Source: CAVVEC01 sp963770485 (GTDB lineage Bacteria; Acidobacteriota; Terriglobia; Terriglobales; Acidobacteriaceae). From it: a DNA stretch of 64,000 nucleotides. The stretch is taken from positions 124,001 through 188,000 of the forward strand of contig CAVYPX010000017.1 in the NCBI GenBank assembly GCA_963770485.1, in the 5' to 3' direction. The position numbers and the translations under genes were made by a program. How positions within the stretch are numbered: the first letter of the stretch is position 1; every line of letters starts with the position of its first letter. The notes below the pieces were generated by a model. It saw nothing but the letters and a program-made list of their open reading frames with translations. It did no database searches and had not been told where the DNA came from. Shown here in pieces: positions 9,439 through 19,130 of this stretch.

Positions 9439-9727
9439 GGAACACCAGCTTCTTCGAGGAAGCTCGCACAGGGAATGCGAGGCGGGAAATCCTCGTTGGG
9501 GCGCAGTATACCATGAACCAGCCAATGAGATTCATTGCCCGATGGTCGAAGATTATGAGGCGTAATAAGGTATCTTTGCGACCGCGCAGCCGGGGTTAAT
9601 CTCGGCAGTGCCGCGAAGAAGAATTACAACTTGCTAGGTGATGCGGGTCGCTGCGCCGCTGGCGGGCCTCGGCACCGGGAGGACTGAGAAGTTAAGGGGC
9701 ACCCTCAGTTCGCTGGGGTCAGATTCG

Positions 9728-10681
9728 TCACCCCGCTCTCTCTTCCAATGCCGCTTTCCGAAAATACTCCAGCGACATGCGCAGACCGGTCGCGAGATCA
9801 ATCTTCGGCTCCCAGCCTAGTAGGGTTTTAGCTTTAGTAATGTCCGGCCGGCGCTGTTTGGGATCATCCTCGGGCAGAGGCTCGTAGCGGATTTTGCTTT
9901 TCGATTCCGTTACCGCCAACACCCGCTTGGCGCATTCGAGGATCGTGAACTCGACCGGGTTTCCAATGTTGACAGGAAAATGCTCTGACGATTTTGCCAG
10001 CCGTATGAAACCTTCGATCTCATCGCTGACGTAGCAAAAGCTGCGAGTCTGGCTGCCATCGCCATAGACGGTCAAATCTTCTCCACGCAGCGCCTGCTTC
10101 ATGAAGTTGGGAACCACACGGCCGTCGTTGAGCTGCATGCGCGGCCCGTAAGTATTGAAAATGCGCGCGATGCGCGTGTCGACTTTATGATAGCGATGGT
10201 AGGCCATGGTCAGGGCTTCACTGAAGCGCTTGGCCTCGTCGTAAACCGAACGCGGGCCGATGGGATTCACGTGTCCCCAGTAAGTTTCTTTCTGCGGATG
10301 TTCCAGAGGATCGCCGTAGCACTCCGAGGTCGAAGAAATCAGATATTTCGCCCCATACTTTCGAGCCAGATCGAGGGCGTGAAGAGTTCCTTGCGAACCG
10401 ACTTTGAGCGTCTCAATTCCGTGCTTCATATAATCCACCGGGCTGGCCGGGCAGGCAAAATGGAAAACAAAGTCGACGTGGCCGCAGTCGAAGGGCTGGT
10501 TGATATCAATTTCGCGGAATTCGAAGCGGGCATCGTTGCGAAGATGATCGAGGTTGGACAGCCTTCCGGTGAGCAGATTATCCACCACAATTACGGAATA
10601 GCCGTCCGCCAGCAATGCGTCGCATAGGTGGGAGCCGAGGAAGCCGGCTCCGCCGGTGACCAGAGCGCGTGCTTTGCTCAT
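9728..10681 (-). CDS. uxs: UDP-glucuronate decarboxylase (UDP-xylose synthase), SDR family
   Basis: 317 residues. Extended SDR fold with N-terminal NAD motif TGGAGFLGSH (about residues 9-18), catalytic YDEAK (Tyr and Lys) and the diagnostic segment STSECYGDPLEHPQ with PIGPRSVYDEAKRFSE. It converts UDP-glucuronate to UDP-xylose with tightly bound NAD+. The ATG overlaps the stop of ugd by 4 bp (ATGA), so the two are translationally coupled: Ugd makes the substrate and this enzyme uses it. The products feed surface polysaccharide synthesis; no glycosyltransferase cluster is adjacent, though a GT39-type enzyme lies 27 kb away. Confidence 0.93.
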   Translation of the reverse strand: MSKARALVTGGAGFLGSHLCDALLADGYSVIVVDNLLTGRLSNLDHLRNDARFEFREIDINQPFDCGHVDFVFHFACPASPVDYMKHGIETLKVGSQGTLHALDLARKYGAKYLISSTSECYGDPLEHPQKETYWGHVNPIGPRSVYDEAKRFSEALTMAYHRYHKVDTRIARIFNTYGPRMQLNDGRVVPNFMKQALRGEDLTVYGDGSQTRSFCYVSDEIEGFIRLAKSSEHFPVNIGNPVEFTILECAKRVLAVTESKSKIRYEPLPEDDPKQRRPDITKAKTLLGWEPKIDLATGLRMSLEYFRKAALEERAG

Positions 10682-12093
10682 GAGTTCTTGAGTTTCTTCG
10701 ACGGTGTGTCCGCCGCCAGCGGTTCAGGCTCGGGTGTTACCGCTGGGCGTCCGACGCTGTAGTAGGTGAAGCCGTGCGCCGCCATAGTCTCCGGGTGGTA
10801 CAGATTGCGCCCATCGATCACGATCGGGTATTTCATTTGTTTGTAGAGGCGGTTCAAATCCAGGGTGGCAAATTCTTCCCATTCGGTAAGGATCAGAAGC
10901 GCGTCGGCGCCACGAGCCGCTTCGTAGGCATCGCTGGCGAATTCCACATTGGATTTCAATATCTCCTGTGCTCGCTGCTGCGCGGCCGGGTCGTAAGCGG
11001 CAATTTGGCAACCCTCCTGCAGCAAGGTCTCGACCAGCAGAATGGCGGGTGATTCGCGGATGTCGTCGGTTCCACCTTTGAAAGCCAGGCCCAGCACGGC
11101 CAGACGCTTACCCCGCAAGGTCCAAAGCGCGCTGCGCACTTTCTGCAGAAATCGCCGCCGCTGCTCCTCATTGATGCGCATCACTTCATCGAGCAAACGA
11201 AACTCGTAGCCGCAGTCCCGCGCCACGGCGCGGAAAGCTTTGAGGTCCTTGGGGAAGCAGGAGCCGCCGTAGCCGATTCCAGGACTCAAAAAGCGCGGCC
11301 CGATCCGGCTGTCGCTGCCGATTCCCTGACACACTTGCTGCACATTGGCTCCCACCGACTCGCAAACCGAGGCCACGGCGTTGATGAACGAAATCTTCAT
11401 AGCGAGGAAAGCATTTGAGGCATGCTTGATCAACTCGGCGCTTTTGGCGCTGGTCACAATGATCGGCGGGGGGACGTGCCCACGGTCGGATTGCGCAATC
11501 GCGTCCGGGCGAAGGTAGTAACTGCCGCTGGTCAACGGAGCATAGATCTCACGCAGCACCGCCGCGCATCGCTCATTGTCGGCGCCGACCACGATGCGGT
11601 CAGGATACAAAAAGTCCACGACCGCAGTTCCCTCCCGCAGAAATTCAGGATTGGAGGCCACATCAAACGAATCCGGGGGCGCCGCATTGCGCAGGACGAT
11701 TTTGCGGACCCAGTCACTGGTGTACACCGGCACCGTGCTCTTTTCCACGATCACTTTGTAGCCGTTGATTGCGCCCGATATGCTTCGCGCTACGGACTCG
11801 ACATAGGACAGGTCCGCTTCGCCTTGTTCGGTGGGAGGCGTGCCGACGGCGATGAAGATGGCGGCACTTGCCCGCACGGCCTCCTGCAGATCGTCGGAAA
11901 ATGTTAGGCGATGTCCACGGTGGCGCTCCAGCAGTTCGGGAAGGAATTCCTCGTGAATCGGAACCTGGCCGTTCTTCAGTGCGGCCAGTTTCTGCTGATC
12001 GTTGTCCACCAGGATGACATCGTGGCCCATGTCCGCGAAGCATGCCCCGGCCACCAGACCCACATAGCCTGATCCCACCACCGCGATGTGCAT
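10678..12093 (-). CDS. ugd: UDP-glucose 6-dehydrogenase
   Basis: 471 residues. N-terminal NAD-binding fold (VGSGYVGLVAGACFADMGHD), central helical domain, and catalytic Cys in GIGYGGSCFPKDLKAF. The C-terminal UDP-binding domain includes LAFKGGTDDIRESPA. It oxidises UDP-glucose twice to UDP-glucuronate. Length is normal for the family plus a short charged C-terminal tail. First gene of a two-gene operon with uxs (4-bp overlap). Confidence 0.96.
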   Translation of the reverse strand: MHIAVVGSGYVGLVAGACFADMGHDVILVDNDQQKLAALKNGQVPIHEEFLPELLERHRGHRLTFSDDLQEAVRASAAIFIAVGTPPTEQGEADLSYVESVARSISGAINGYKVIVEKSTVPVYTSDWVRKIVLRNAAPPDSFDVASNPEFLREGTAVVDFLYPDRIVVGADNERCAAVLREIYAPLTSGSYYLRPDAIAQSDRGHVPPPIIVTSAKSAELIKHASNAFLAMKISFINAVASVCESVGANVQQVCQGIGSDSRIGPRFLSPGIGYGGSCFPKDLKAFRAVARDCGYEFRLLDEVMRINEEQRRRFLQKVRSALWTLRGKRLAVLGLAFKGGTDDIRESPAILLVETLLQEGCQIAAYDPAAQQRAQEILKSNVEFASDAYEAARGADALLILTEWEEFATLDLNRLYKQMKYPIVIDGRNLYHPETMAAHGFTYYSVGRPAVTPEPEPLAADTPSKKLKNS

Positions 12094-12242
12094 CGAACCG
12101 CCCCCTCCGGCCAGCCCAACAAAGGCTTTCGGTTTCGGAATCTCTACTTTATCAGTTTTTTGTTTCCAGCCAGACGAGGGATGGCTTTAATTCGACCGGC
12201 AGGATGCAAAACGGGACTCGTCGCGCCCCGCTGTTTTCCGGG

Positions 12243-13466
12243 CTACGCCCCGCGCAGAAAACTCTTTCCCTTCCTCTCCGACCCCAGCGCCAGCACGGTG
12301 ATCAGCAGCGCAATGTTGGCGATCTCAAAACCAGCGAGGGCCCAGCTATATCCAAGTTTGTCGCGCAGTGCGAATTCAATACTGTTGGTCCCGGCGGCAA
12401 ACAGAATGCCCAGTTGATAGGCGAGGCCGGGCACCAGGCTTCGCGCCTCATCGGGAGAAAGTTCGTTGAGATGAGCCGGAATGACTCCCCAGGCGCCTTG
12501 TACGCCGGCTTGCATCAAGAATGCACCGAGCGCAAGCATGGCCAGTGATACGCTGAACGCCCAGACCGGGATCACCGCCAGGGAAAGGACCAGCGCTGCA
12601 ATCATGCTGAAGCGGCGGCCTGCTCCTTGCGAGAGGTGACCAAACACGATGGCACCGATGATCGCCCCGACGTTATACAGGATCGCGACATACGAAGTGA
12701 TGGCCGGAGTCAATCCGCGCGCTGACTTCAGAAAATCCGGATACAGATCCTGCGTGCCATGCGAGAGGAACAACATGAGCGTCATCAACAGCACGAGATA
12801 AGAAAAGATCTTCCAGTGGCCGCTCGCCGTGCGCAGAATAGCTCCCACAGTTGGCGCGCGATGCTGTTTCCAGGCTTCTGACTCCCGCACTTTCGACAAG
12901 ACATAGAAAGTCACTACCGCCGGCACACCGCCGATCCAGAACATCGCGCGCCATCCCCAAGCCGGGAGCACAAAGCGTGCCGCCACTGCCGCCAGCAGAT
13001 ACCCGATCGAGTAGCCGCTCTGCAGGATTCCGGAGAGTATGCCGCGCCACTTTTCGGGAGCGCTTTCCATGGCCAGAGACGCGCCCACTCCCCACTCGCC
13101 TCCCATGCCAATGCCGAAGATCGCGCGCAGCACGAGGAATGTTGTGTAATTCGGCGCAAAGCCACACAACAATTCCATGAGCGAGAAGAACACGACGTTC
13201 GCCATCAGAGGCGTGCGGCGTCCGTAGCGGTCGGCGAGCAGGCCAAACAGGAAGGCCCCTATCGGCCGCATCACCAGCGTGGCAAACAGCGTGGCCACAA
13301 TTTTGCTTTTGTTCACGTGGAACTGGACTGCCAATGTGTCGATCAGAAATACCAGCACAAAGAAGTCGAAGGCATCGAGTGTCCAGCCGAGATAGCTGGC
13401 GCCAACCGCCATCCATTGCTGGGAGCGGATAGATGATGTTCCGGCCGCTTGGTGATTGAAGGTCAT
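12243..13466 (-). CDS. MFS transporter, sialate/lactate (SHS)-like
   Basis: About 407 residues from ATG at 13466; an upstream ATG at 13559 would add 31 residues with no hydrophobic or conserved feature, and neither start has a strong ribosome site. Twelve predicted membrane helices. Typical MFS loop motifs are present: LLADRYGRRTPL between helices 2 and 3, and RAIFGIGMGGEWGVGASLA in helices 4-5, as in NanT/JEN1-like proton symporters. ESAPEKWRG follows. It probably imports a small organic acid or sugar acid; the substrate cannot be read from the sequence. It lies 149 bp upstream of ugd on the same strand. Confidence 0.85.
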   Translation of the reverse strand: MTFNHQAAGTSSIRSQQWMAVGASYLGWTLDAFDFFVLVFLIDTLAVQFHVNKSKIVATLFATLVMRPIGAFLFGLLADRYGRRTPLMANVVFFSLMELLCGFAPNYTTFLVLRAIFGIGMGGEWGVGASLAMESAPEKWRGILSGILQSGYSIGYLLAAVAARFVLPAWGWRAMFWIGGVPAVVTFYVLSKVRESEAWKQHRAPTVGAILRTASGHWKIFSYLVLLMTLMLFLSHGTQDLYPDFLKSARGLTPAITSYVAILYNVGAIIGAIVFGHLSQGAGRRFSMIAALVLSLAVIPVWAFSVSLAMLALGAFLMQAGVQGAWGVIPAHLNELSPDEARSLVPGLAYQLGILFAAGTNSIEFALRDKLGYSWALAGFEIANIALLITVLALGSERKGKSFLRGA

Positions 13467-13588
13467 TCGAAGTGCCTGAAAGAGATAAGACCACGAGTAG
13501 TCTGACAGCGCAATCTCACGGAGTTGACTCGGCAGCATGTCACGGGTGCACTGTGACATAGATCACATCGGTCATGTCAGGTTCTCGC

Positions 13589-13616
13589 TTGTTTCCTGGA
13601 AGGATTGCAGTAAAAT
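13589..13616 (+). promoter_or_regulatory. Candidate sigma-70-type promoter for the di-haem peroxidase
   Basis: TTGTTT at 13589-13594, 16-nt spacer, TAAAAT at 13611-13616, about 130 nt before the ATG. The -35 is a weak match; this is a reading by eye. Confidence 0.35.
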
Positions 13617-13747
13617 TCTGCTGTCCAGATTCTCAGAAAATTAGCGACGGTCTCGCGCCGGCTTGTGGAAAGCCGTTTTCGGTACTTCTGCCCGGACGGC
13701 TAGCGGCATGACGAGACCTGGGACTTCAAGCTTTTTGGAGGAACTTT

Positions 13748-14839
13748 ATGAAATCAAGCAAGGTTCTCTTCCTTTCCTTCTTTCTTATGGTCGCAAGCGG
13801 TGTGTTGCTGCTGCAAAGCCAGGGGCAAACCTCATCCGTAATGCCGATCGGCAAGCCGCTGCAGATCAAGGCGCCGCTGGGGCTTCCACCTGTCCCCATC
13901 CCGGCGGACAATCCGCCCACGGCTGAAACCATCGCCTTGGGCCGGCGGCTTTACTACGATACCTCTCTCTCTCTCGACAAGACTGTTTCTTGTTCCAGTT
14001 GCCACGATCCACGCTTCGGCTTTGCCGATCCCAAGCCCGTGTCTGAAGGCGTAGGGAAGAAGACTGGAACACGCAACTCTCCTCCAGTAGTTAACGCGGC
14101 ATACTTCAACGTGCAATTCTGGGATGGGCGTGCGCCCAGCCTGGAAAAGCAAGCCGAAGGACCGGTGCAGAATCCGGTGGAGATGGCGTTCACGTTAAGC
14201 GGAGTCGAGCAGAGGCTCAATGCGGATTCGAGTTATCGCGAGGAATTTGCCAAAGCCTGGGGTCCGGGGCCCATCACCTACGAAATGGCGGAGAAGAGCA
14301 TCGCTTCGTTCGAGCGCACCGTGATTAGCGGCAACTCGCCCTTCGACCGCTGGAAATATGGCCATGACGAAAGGGCGGTGGACGCATCGGTGAAGCGAGG
14401 CTTCATCGTTTTCACTTCCAAGACCAGGGGCAACTGTGCCGTCTGCCACGTGGTCGGGGACAAATACGCCCTGTTTACCGACAACAAGTTTCATAACGTC
14501 GGCATCGGCGTGGACTTGGGAAACATCACCGATCCCGGTCTGTTCGCGGTGACCCATGTGGAAGCCGATCGCGGCAAATTCAAAACTCCCTCGCTGCGCA
14601 ATATTGCGCTGACCGCCCCCTACATGAGCGATGGCAGCCTCAAAGATCTGAAGCAAGTCGTGGATTTCTATATCGGGGCAGGGAACTCCAATCCCAACCT
14701 GGACAAAGAAATTCACGCTCTGGATTTTCTGACCGGGCAGGAGCGCAGCGACCTGGAGGCCTTCCTGAACTCGCTGACGGGAGAAATGCCGCCCGACATC
14801 GGGCCACCGGATGCCCCGAAGGAGCAGGCAAAGAAGTAG
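13748..14839 (+). CDS. Di-haem cytochrome c peroxidase (CcpA/MauG family)
   Basis: 363 residues with a signal peptide (about 1-26) and two c-type haem motifs, CSSCH (82-86) and CAVCH (230-234), at the spacing expected for bacterial di-haem peroxidases. Family segments TRNSPPVVNAAYF, FWDGRAPSLE and KTPSLRNIALTAPYMSDG are all present. It reduces hydrogen peroxide in the periplasm using electrons from c-type cytochromes; MauG-like oxidases share the fold, so peroxidase activity is likely but not certain. GGAGG lies 7 nt before the ATG. The C-terminus ends in a short Lys-rich tail (PKEQAKK). Stands alone; convergent with the next repeat protein. Confidence 0.93.
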   Translation: MKSSKVLFLSFFLMVASGVLLLQSQGQTSSVMPIGKPLQIKAPLGLPPVPIPADNPPTAETIALGRRLYYDTSLSLDKTVSCSSCHDPRFGFADPKPVSEGVGKKTGTRNSPPVVNAAYFNVQFWDGRAPSLEKQAEGPVQNPVEMAFTLSGVEQRLNADSSYREEFAKAWGPGPITYEMAEKSIASFERTVISGNSPFDRWKYGHDERAVDASVKRGFIVFTSKTRGNCAVCHVVGDKYALFTDNKFHNVGIGVDLGNITDPGLFAVTHVEADRGKFKTPSLRNIALTAPYMSDGSLKDLKQVVDFYIGAGNSNPNLDKEIHALDFLTGQERSDLEAFLNSLTGEMPPDIGPPDAPKEQAKK

Positions 14840-14885
14840 CGGAACGCGAACCCATCCCGTGGTCGGGTGTGCTGCCGCAGGGGAG

Positions 14886-17000
14886 TCAGTAGGTTGCTTT
14901 AAACCCGGAGAAACTGACGGGTGCCTGAGACTGCAACTGGAACACCACTCCGCTGTCTTTAGCGCCGCCCTCGTCTGTCGTACCATACAGATTGCCTGCA
15001 GCGTCCTGAACGAGGCCTGCCAGAGGCCAGACTCCGTCCGCGCAGGCTGACGCGACGCAAAAGCTGTATAGGACGGTTTCGTTCCCGGCGGTATCGACCT
15101 TGAACACCGTACCGCCGCCGGTAGTGCCGCCGTATTGTGTGGTGCCATACAGATTGCCAGCCGCGTCCTGGATAAGTCCCGCAACCGGCCACAAACCGTC
15201 CGTGCAGTTCGAAACCGAGCAAAAGGCGTACAGAGTGGTCTCGTTGCCAGTGCTGTCCAGCTTGAAGGCCGTACCGCAGCCACCGCCGTAACAGCTCTGG
15301 CTGTTGCCGGCGCCTCCTAACCAGGTCGTACCATACAGATTGCCCGCTGCATCCTGGATGAGACTCGCCACAGGCCAGACGCCGTCCCTGCATTTCGAAA
15401 CGGAGCAGAAGCTGTACAGAACAGTTTCGTTGCCAGCGGTGTCCAGCTTGAACACTGTACCGCAGCCTAGGTAGTAGCAATCAGTGTTGTTGTTAGCGCC
15501 CCCGAATTCTGTCGTACCATAAAAGTTGCCGGCAGCGTCCTGAATGAGGCCTGCCGCAGGATTGGCTCCGTCCCTGCAGTTCGAAACGGAGCAGAAGCTA
15601 TACAGAACAGTTTCGTTGCCAGCGGTGTCCACTTTGAATACGGTACCATCTGCGCTAGCGCCGCCGCCTTGTGTTACTCCATAGAGATTGCCGGCAACGT
15701 CCTGAATGAGGCCCGCTGAGGGACTGGCTCCGTCCGTGCAGTTCGAAACAGAGCAGAAGCTGTACAGAACGGTCTCGTTGCCAGCGCTGTCCAGCTTGAA
15801 CACCGTTCCACTCCCGCTGGCACCGCCGAAGAGCGTCGTACCATAAAAACTGCCGGAAACGTCCTGGATGAGGCCCGCGGCGGGGTTGGCTCCGTCCGCG
15901 CAGTTCGAAGCAGAGCAAAAGCTGTACAGGACGGTCTCATTGCCAGCGGTGTCCACCTCGAACACTGTACCGCAGCCAACGTGAGAGGACGCGCAGTTGC
16001 TGCCGGCGTTGGCGCCGCCTGCGTAGGTCGTACCATAAAAGTTGCCCGCTGCATCCTGGATGAGACCGGCCCGAGGATTGGCTCCGTCGGTGCAGCCCTG
16101 AGCGGAGCAGAAGTTGTGGAGGGCCTGCAGACTGTAGGGCAGATTGTAATACGAACCCACCAGAAGCTTCTTATCGTTAATGCCGCGAGGCTGGGTTAAG
16201 GCAGGTCCCGCGGGGTCGTCGAAGTTGTAGAAGACTCCTCGGGATGTGCGCAATGCTCCATGCGAAGATTTGCCGGTAGTGTTCCAGTCCCAATCAAAAA
16301 CGATGTCGCCCGCGCTGTCGATACCCCAGGGGACGCTGTCGACCGCGCCAGGCACGTTGATGGTCGTGTATTGGCCCCCAGAATACAAAGCACCCTCGAC
16401 ATTGCCGGAGGAGTCGAACCAATAGAGAGTGATCGCGCCTGCGTTGTTGATCCCGAGGGCTGCGCTGTTTGTACCATTTGGATCGTCCAGCGTCTGGTAC
16501 TGCGTGCCATCCCAGTAATATCCATGTCCGTTCCCTTGACTGTCGACGTACTCACCAACAACATGGCTCCTATCGTTGACTCCGAAAGCTGCAGATGTGG
16601 TTGAGCCACTGGGGACGAGGTTGACAAAGGTAGCGTTCTGGTAGAGGAACCCTTGTCGAGTGCTCAGGTCGCTGGAAAAGTACGTTCCCACAATGTACTT
16701 ACCCTTCGGACTAATGCCTTCCAAAATAGTATTCGCGCCATTCGGGTCATCCACGGTGGTTACCTTGCCACTCGCGCTGCGGATGAAACCATGGTAGACG
16801 GCATTGCTGTCCACGTAAGTTCCCACCATAACGCCAGCCTTGGAGACACCGAAAATGGATGTGTCTGGTTCGCTGGGAACACTGATAGTCGTGAACTTGA
16901 ACTTGAGTTGATGTTTCGCCTCGCCGGTGATTGCGACCCCTGTCAGAATTAGAATTCCAACTGTGATCCGGAGACCCGGAAAGCAGCGCCATTTCCGCAT
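14886..17000 (-). CDS. Secreted HAF-repeat plus Gloeo/Verruco (TIGR03803) repeat protein
   Basis: 704 residues. Signal peptide (about 1-28), then several HAF-like repeats at about 45-290 (GVSKAGVMVGTYVD, GFIRSASGKVTTVDDPNG). The C-terminal half carries seven Gloeo/Verruco repeats built on LIQDAAGNLYGTTxxGG, GTVFKxDxAGNETVLYSF and a Cys pair (SFCSVSNCxDG). The repeats are nearly identical also at DNA level, which suggests recent expansion or gene conversion. Likely an exported propeller-type protein; no function is known. Each unit carries two or more Cys, which would suit periplasmic or extracellular disulfides. Confidence 0.85.
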   Translation of the reverse strand: MRKWRCFPGLRITVGILILTGVAITGEAKHQLKFKFTTISVPSEPDTSIFGVSKAGVMVGTYVDSNAVYHGFIRSASGKVTTVDDPNGANTILEGISPKGKYIVGTYFSSDLSTRQGFLYQNATFVNLVPSGSTTSAAFGVNDRSHVVGEYVDSQGNGHGYYWDGTQYQTLDDPNGTNSAALGINNAGAITLYWFDSSGNVEGALYSGGQYTTINVPGAVDSVPWGIDSAGDIVFDWDWNTTGKSSHGALRTSRGVFYNFDDPAGPALTQPRGINDKKLLVGSYYNLPYSLQALHNFCSAQGCTDGANPRAGLIQDAAGNFYGTTYAGGANAGSNCASSHVGCGTVFEVDTAGNETVLYSFCSASNCADGANPAAGLIQDVSGSFYGTTLFGGASGSGTVFKLDSAGNETVLYSFCSVSNCTDGASPSAGLIQDVAGNLYGVTQGGGASADGTVFKVDTAGNETVLYSFCSVSNCRDGANPAAGLIQDAAGNFYGTTEFGGANNNTDCYYLGCGTVFKLDTAGNETVLYSFCSVSKCRDGVWPVASLIQDAAGNLYGTTWLGGAGNSQSCYGGGCGTAFKLDSTGNETTLYAFCSVSNCTDGLWPVAGLIQDAAGNLYGTTQYGGTTGGGTVFKVDTAGNETVLYSFCVASACADGVWPLAGLVQDAAGNLYGTTDEGGAKDSGVVFQLQSQAPVSFSGFKATY

Positions 17001-17479
17001 CGATTTCTTCCTTAGTTTTCTGGATCGTGTCGCGCCCCTGTTCCGTCACCCGCCCAGAAAGTCGGGGAAAGAGCAGGACGATTCCTTGCTCCAAAAAAGC
17101 GGGGAGTATCTTACACCGATCCGGTCTGTTCCCGACAGTGTGAAAGATTCTTCATCTGGAGTGCCCGACGGTCTTGATCCACCTTTTTGCACCGCGAAGA
17201 CTGCCGATATCCGACGTTCTTGCAACATCCACCCCGGCACCGCGGTTTGGCTGCGGGCTGGGACACCGGGCCTCCATCCGGCTCGCAAACAGTTGCAAGG
17301 GCCTTCAGACGGGCATTGGATGGGCATTTGGTGCCGTTTGGTGTTGACAAGTCGCAGTTTTCGCGGGAAACTCCGCTCTACCACGTATTGACGTGTGCCA
17401 ACTTGTTGGTTTGGGCCTTGAAGCGGAAAATGGCTTGAATGGCAGCACAAGTCCGCACTCCCAGTGGTGGGGCAACCAG
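17001..17479. other. Intergenic region between divergent genes
   Basis: 479 bp between the start of the repeat protein (minus) and the start of the GAF-TonB gene (plus). It should contain both promoters. I see no convincing small gene, RNA or repeat in it. Confidence 0.5.
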
Positions 17480-18925
17480 ATGGCTCAGAGTCCAATATCG
17501 CGGCCCAGTGCTTCCGACCCGCCCGAGCCGTCTGCGGTTCAGCCTGGTTTGGAAGAAGGACAAGAAGCCGGGGTATTTCTTTCGTATTTGGCGGCGACAC
17601 TGTCTAGCCACGGCGGAGGCGCCTTATCCGCCGATCTGGCACTCGATCTGGTACTGAATGAGATTGTCGAGCAGACCCGGTTGGCGACCAATGCCACCGG
17701 ATCTGCAATTGCGCTCGCGCGAGAAGGCGAAATTATCTGCCGGGCCACCACCGGCACAAATGCGCCTGATCTCGGGGTTCGCTTGGACGCGCATTCCGGT
17801 CTATCAGGGGCCTGCGTTCGCACCAGGAAATGGCAGCGGTGTGACGATACCGAGGCCGATTCGCGTGTGGATGCCGCTCTATGTCGCCGGCTAGGCGTGC
17901 GTTCCATCCTGGTTTTTCCGGTGCTGAAGGGAGAAGAACTGCTGGGGGTGGTTGAGATCTTTTCGTCGCGCCCCAAGGCCTTCAGCGACCGGGACAGTCA
18001 GACCCTGCAGGCCCTCTCCCGCAACATTGTCGACAATATTGAGCGGGCTGCGGAAGTCCTGGCTGTACCAACTCCTGCGAAGCCATCTCCATCCCCCGAG
18101 CAGAGTCCTAAACCTCCGCATTCCGAACGTCCTGGGCCTGTTGTCAACCCCTCCCCAGACATCAGTCCGTCGCCCGCAAAGGAAGATTCCAAGTCGCAAC
18201 CAGCAGGCGAAGATTTCAAGACGCAACGCCCAGACTATGGCACCGCGGTTCTGACTGTAATCGTGATCGCAGTGGCTTTACTTCTGGGGTGGATGGTTGG
18301 CCGCACCGGACGGCAACGAACGATAGGAGCAGTCAAGGCCAACCCGGCTGTGAGTTCTGTTCCGCCGGTATCCCCAGCCCCGCAGGCCCAACCTACGATC
18401 TTGACGGCCACAACGGCCCCCGTCTCACCCGAGCCGGGAGATTCCCAACCGCCGGCGACCGCTTCCAAGAAGAGCGAAAGAGAGCGGACCCCGTCAGACG
18501 GATTGGTTGTCTATGAGAAAGGAAAGGTCGTTTTTCGGGTACCGCCGTCGCCGTTACCAACCCAGTCAGCCAACGCTGAAGCAAGTGAAACATCCGCCCA
18601 GCCTCAGGGCCAGGGATCAAGTGAAAACACTGCTAATCGCCCGCAGTTGGTTTCTCCGGAAGTTGCCAACGAATATCTCACGCTTCGAGTGGAACCGGAA
18701 TACCCCGAGCAGGCGAGGGAACAGCACATTCAGGGACCGGTGATTCTCGAGGTGCTGGTCGGCAAGGACGGAGCCGTCCAGAAACTCAAGTCCGTCAGCG
18801 GCGATCCCCAACTTGCAGCGGCGGCCACGGATGCGGTCCGGCAGTGGCGCTTCAAACCTTACTACCGCAAGGGACGGGCCGAAGAATTCCAGACTCGGGT
18901 CACAGTCAGTTTCAGGCTGCCGTAA
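17480..18925 (+). CDS. GAF-domain protein fused to a TonB C-terminal domain
   Basis: About 481 residues from ATG at 17480 (an in-frame ATG at 17393 adds 29 residues). Order: GAF domain (about 40-200; LVLNEIVEQTRLATNATGSA, VFPVLKGEELLGVVEIFS), Pro-rich linker, one membrane helix (AVLTVIVIAVALLLGWMVG, about 257-275), a long Pro/Ser/Thr-rich span and a TonB C-terminal domain (YPEQAREQHIQGPVILEVLV, AVRQWRFKPY). Topology implied: sensor in the cytosol, energy-transducing domain in the periplasm. This lacks the usual N-terminal TonB anchor that contacts ExbB/ExbD, so the helix may serve as anchor. ExbBD and a TonB receptor are not nearby. Confidence 0.85.
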   Translation: MAQSPISRPSASDPPEPSAVQPGLEEGQEAGVFLSYLAATLSSHGGGALSADLALDLVLNEIVEQTRLATNATGSAIALAREGEIICRATTGTNAPDLGVRLDAHSGLSGACVRTRKWQRCDDTEADSRVDAALCRRLGVRSILVFPVLKGEELLGVVEIFSSRPKAFSDRDSQTLQALSRNIVDNIERAAEVLAVPTPAKPSPSPEQSPKPPHSERPGPVVNPSPDISPSPAKEDSKSQPAGEDFKTQRPDYGTAVLTVIVIAVALLLGWMVGRTGRQRTIGAVKANPAVSSVPPVSPAPQAQPTILTATTAPVSPEPGDSQPPATASKKSERERTPSDGLVVYEKGKVVFRVPPSPLPTQSANAEASETSAQPQGQGSSENTANRPQLVSPEVANEYLTLRVEPEYPEQAREQHIQGPVILEVLVGKDGAVQKLKSVSGDPQLAAAATDAVRQWRFKPYYRKGRAEEFQTRVTVSFRLP

Positions 18926-19130
18926 GGTCGCCAAGAGTCGGCAGTAGTGCAGCTTCATTGTCATTCCCGGGCAAGCCGCGCGAACCGGGGTCCGCAGCAC
19001 GCCCGGTTTTGGCGTGATGAGGCGGTCGGGTCGTGTTCTTTGCGACCCAACAATCGCGCGTTGGGCTCGCCTCCCTGCCAATCTGCGCCACTTGCCAGAA
19101 ATCTTTCCCAGGGAAGAGCCGCGAGCTTCT
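18926..19130. repeat. Gap with dispersed palindromic repeat
   Basis: Begins GTCATTCCCGGGCAAGC near 18960 and contains a hairpin-forming core at 19034-19070 (arms GCGACCCAAC and GTTGGGCTCGC). The core matches the copy at 33935-33970 in about 32 of 36 positions, with changes on both arms that keep pairing. Confidence 0.6.

Noticed and set aside
13301..13325. TTCACGTGGAAC resembling parS
   Set aside because: One base short of the palindrome; inside the MFS transporter gene.
14195..15283. 362-residue minus-strand ORF bridging the peroxidase and repeat protein genes
   Set aside because: Runs antisense through the peroxidase and out of frame through the repeat protein, so it is a compound shadow.
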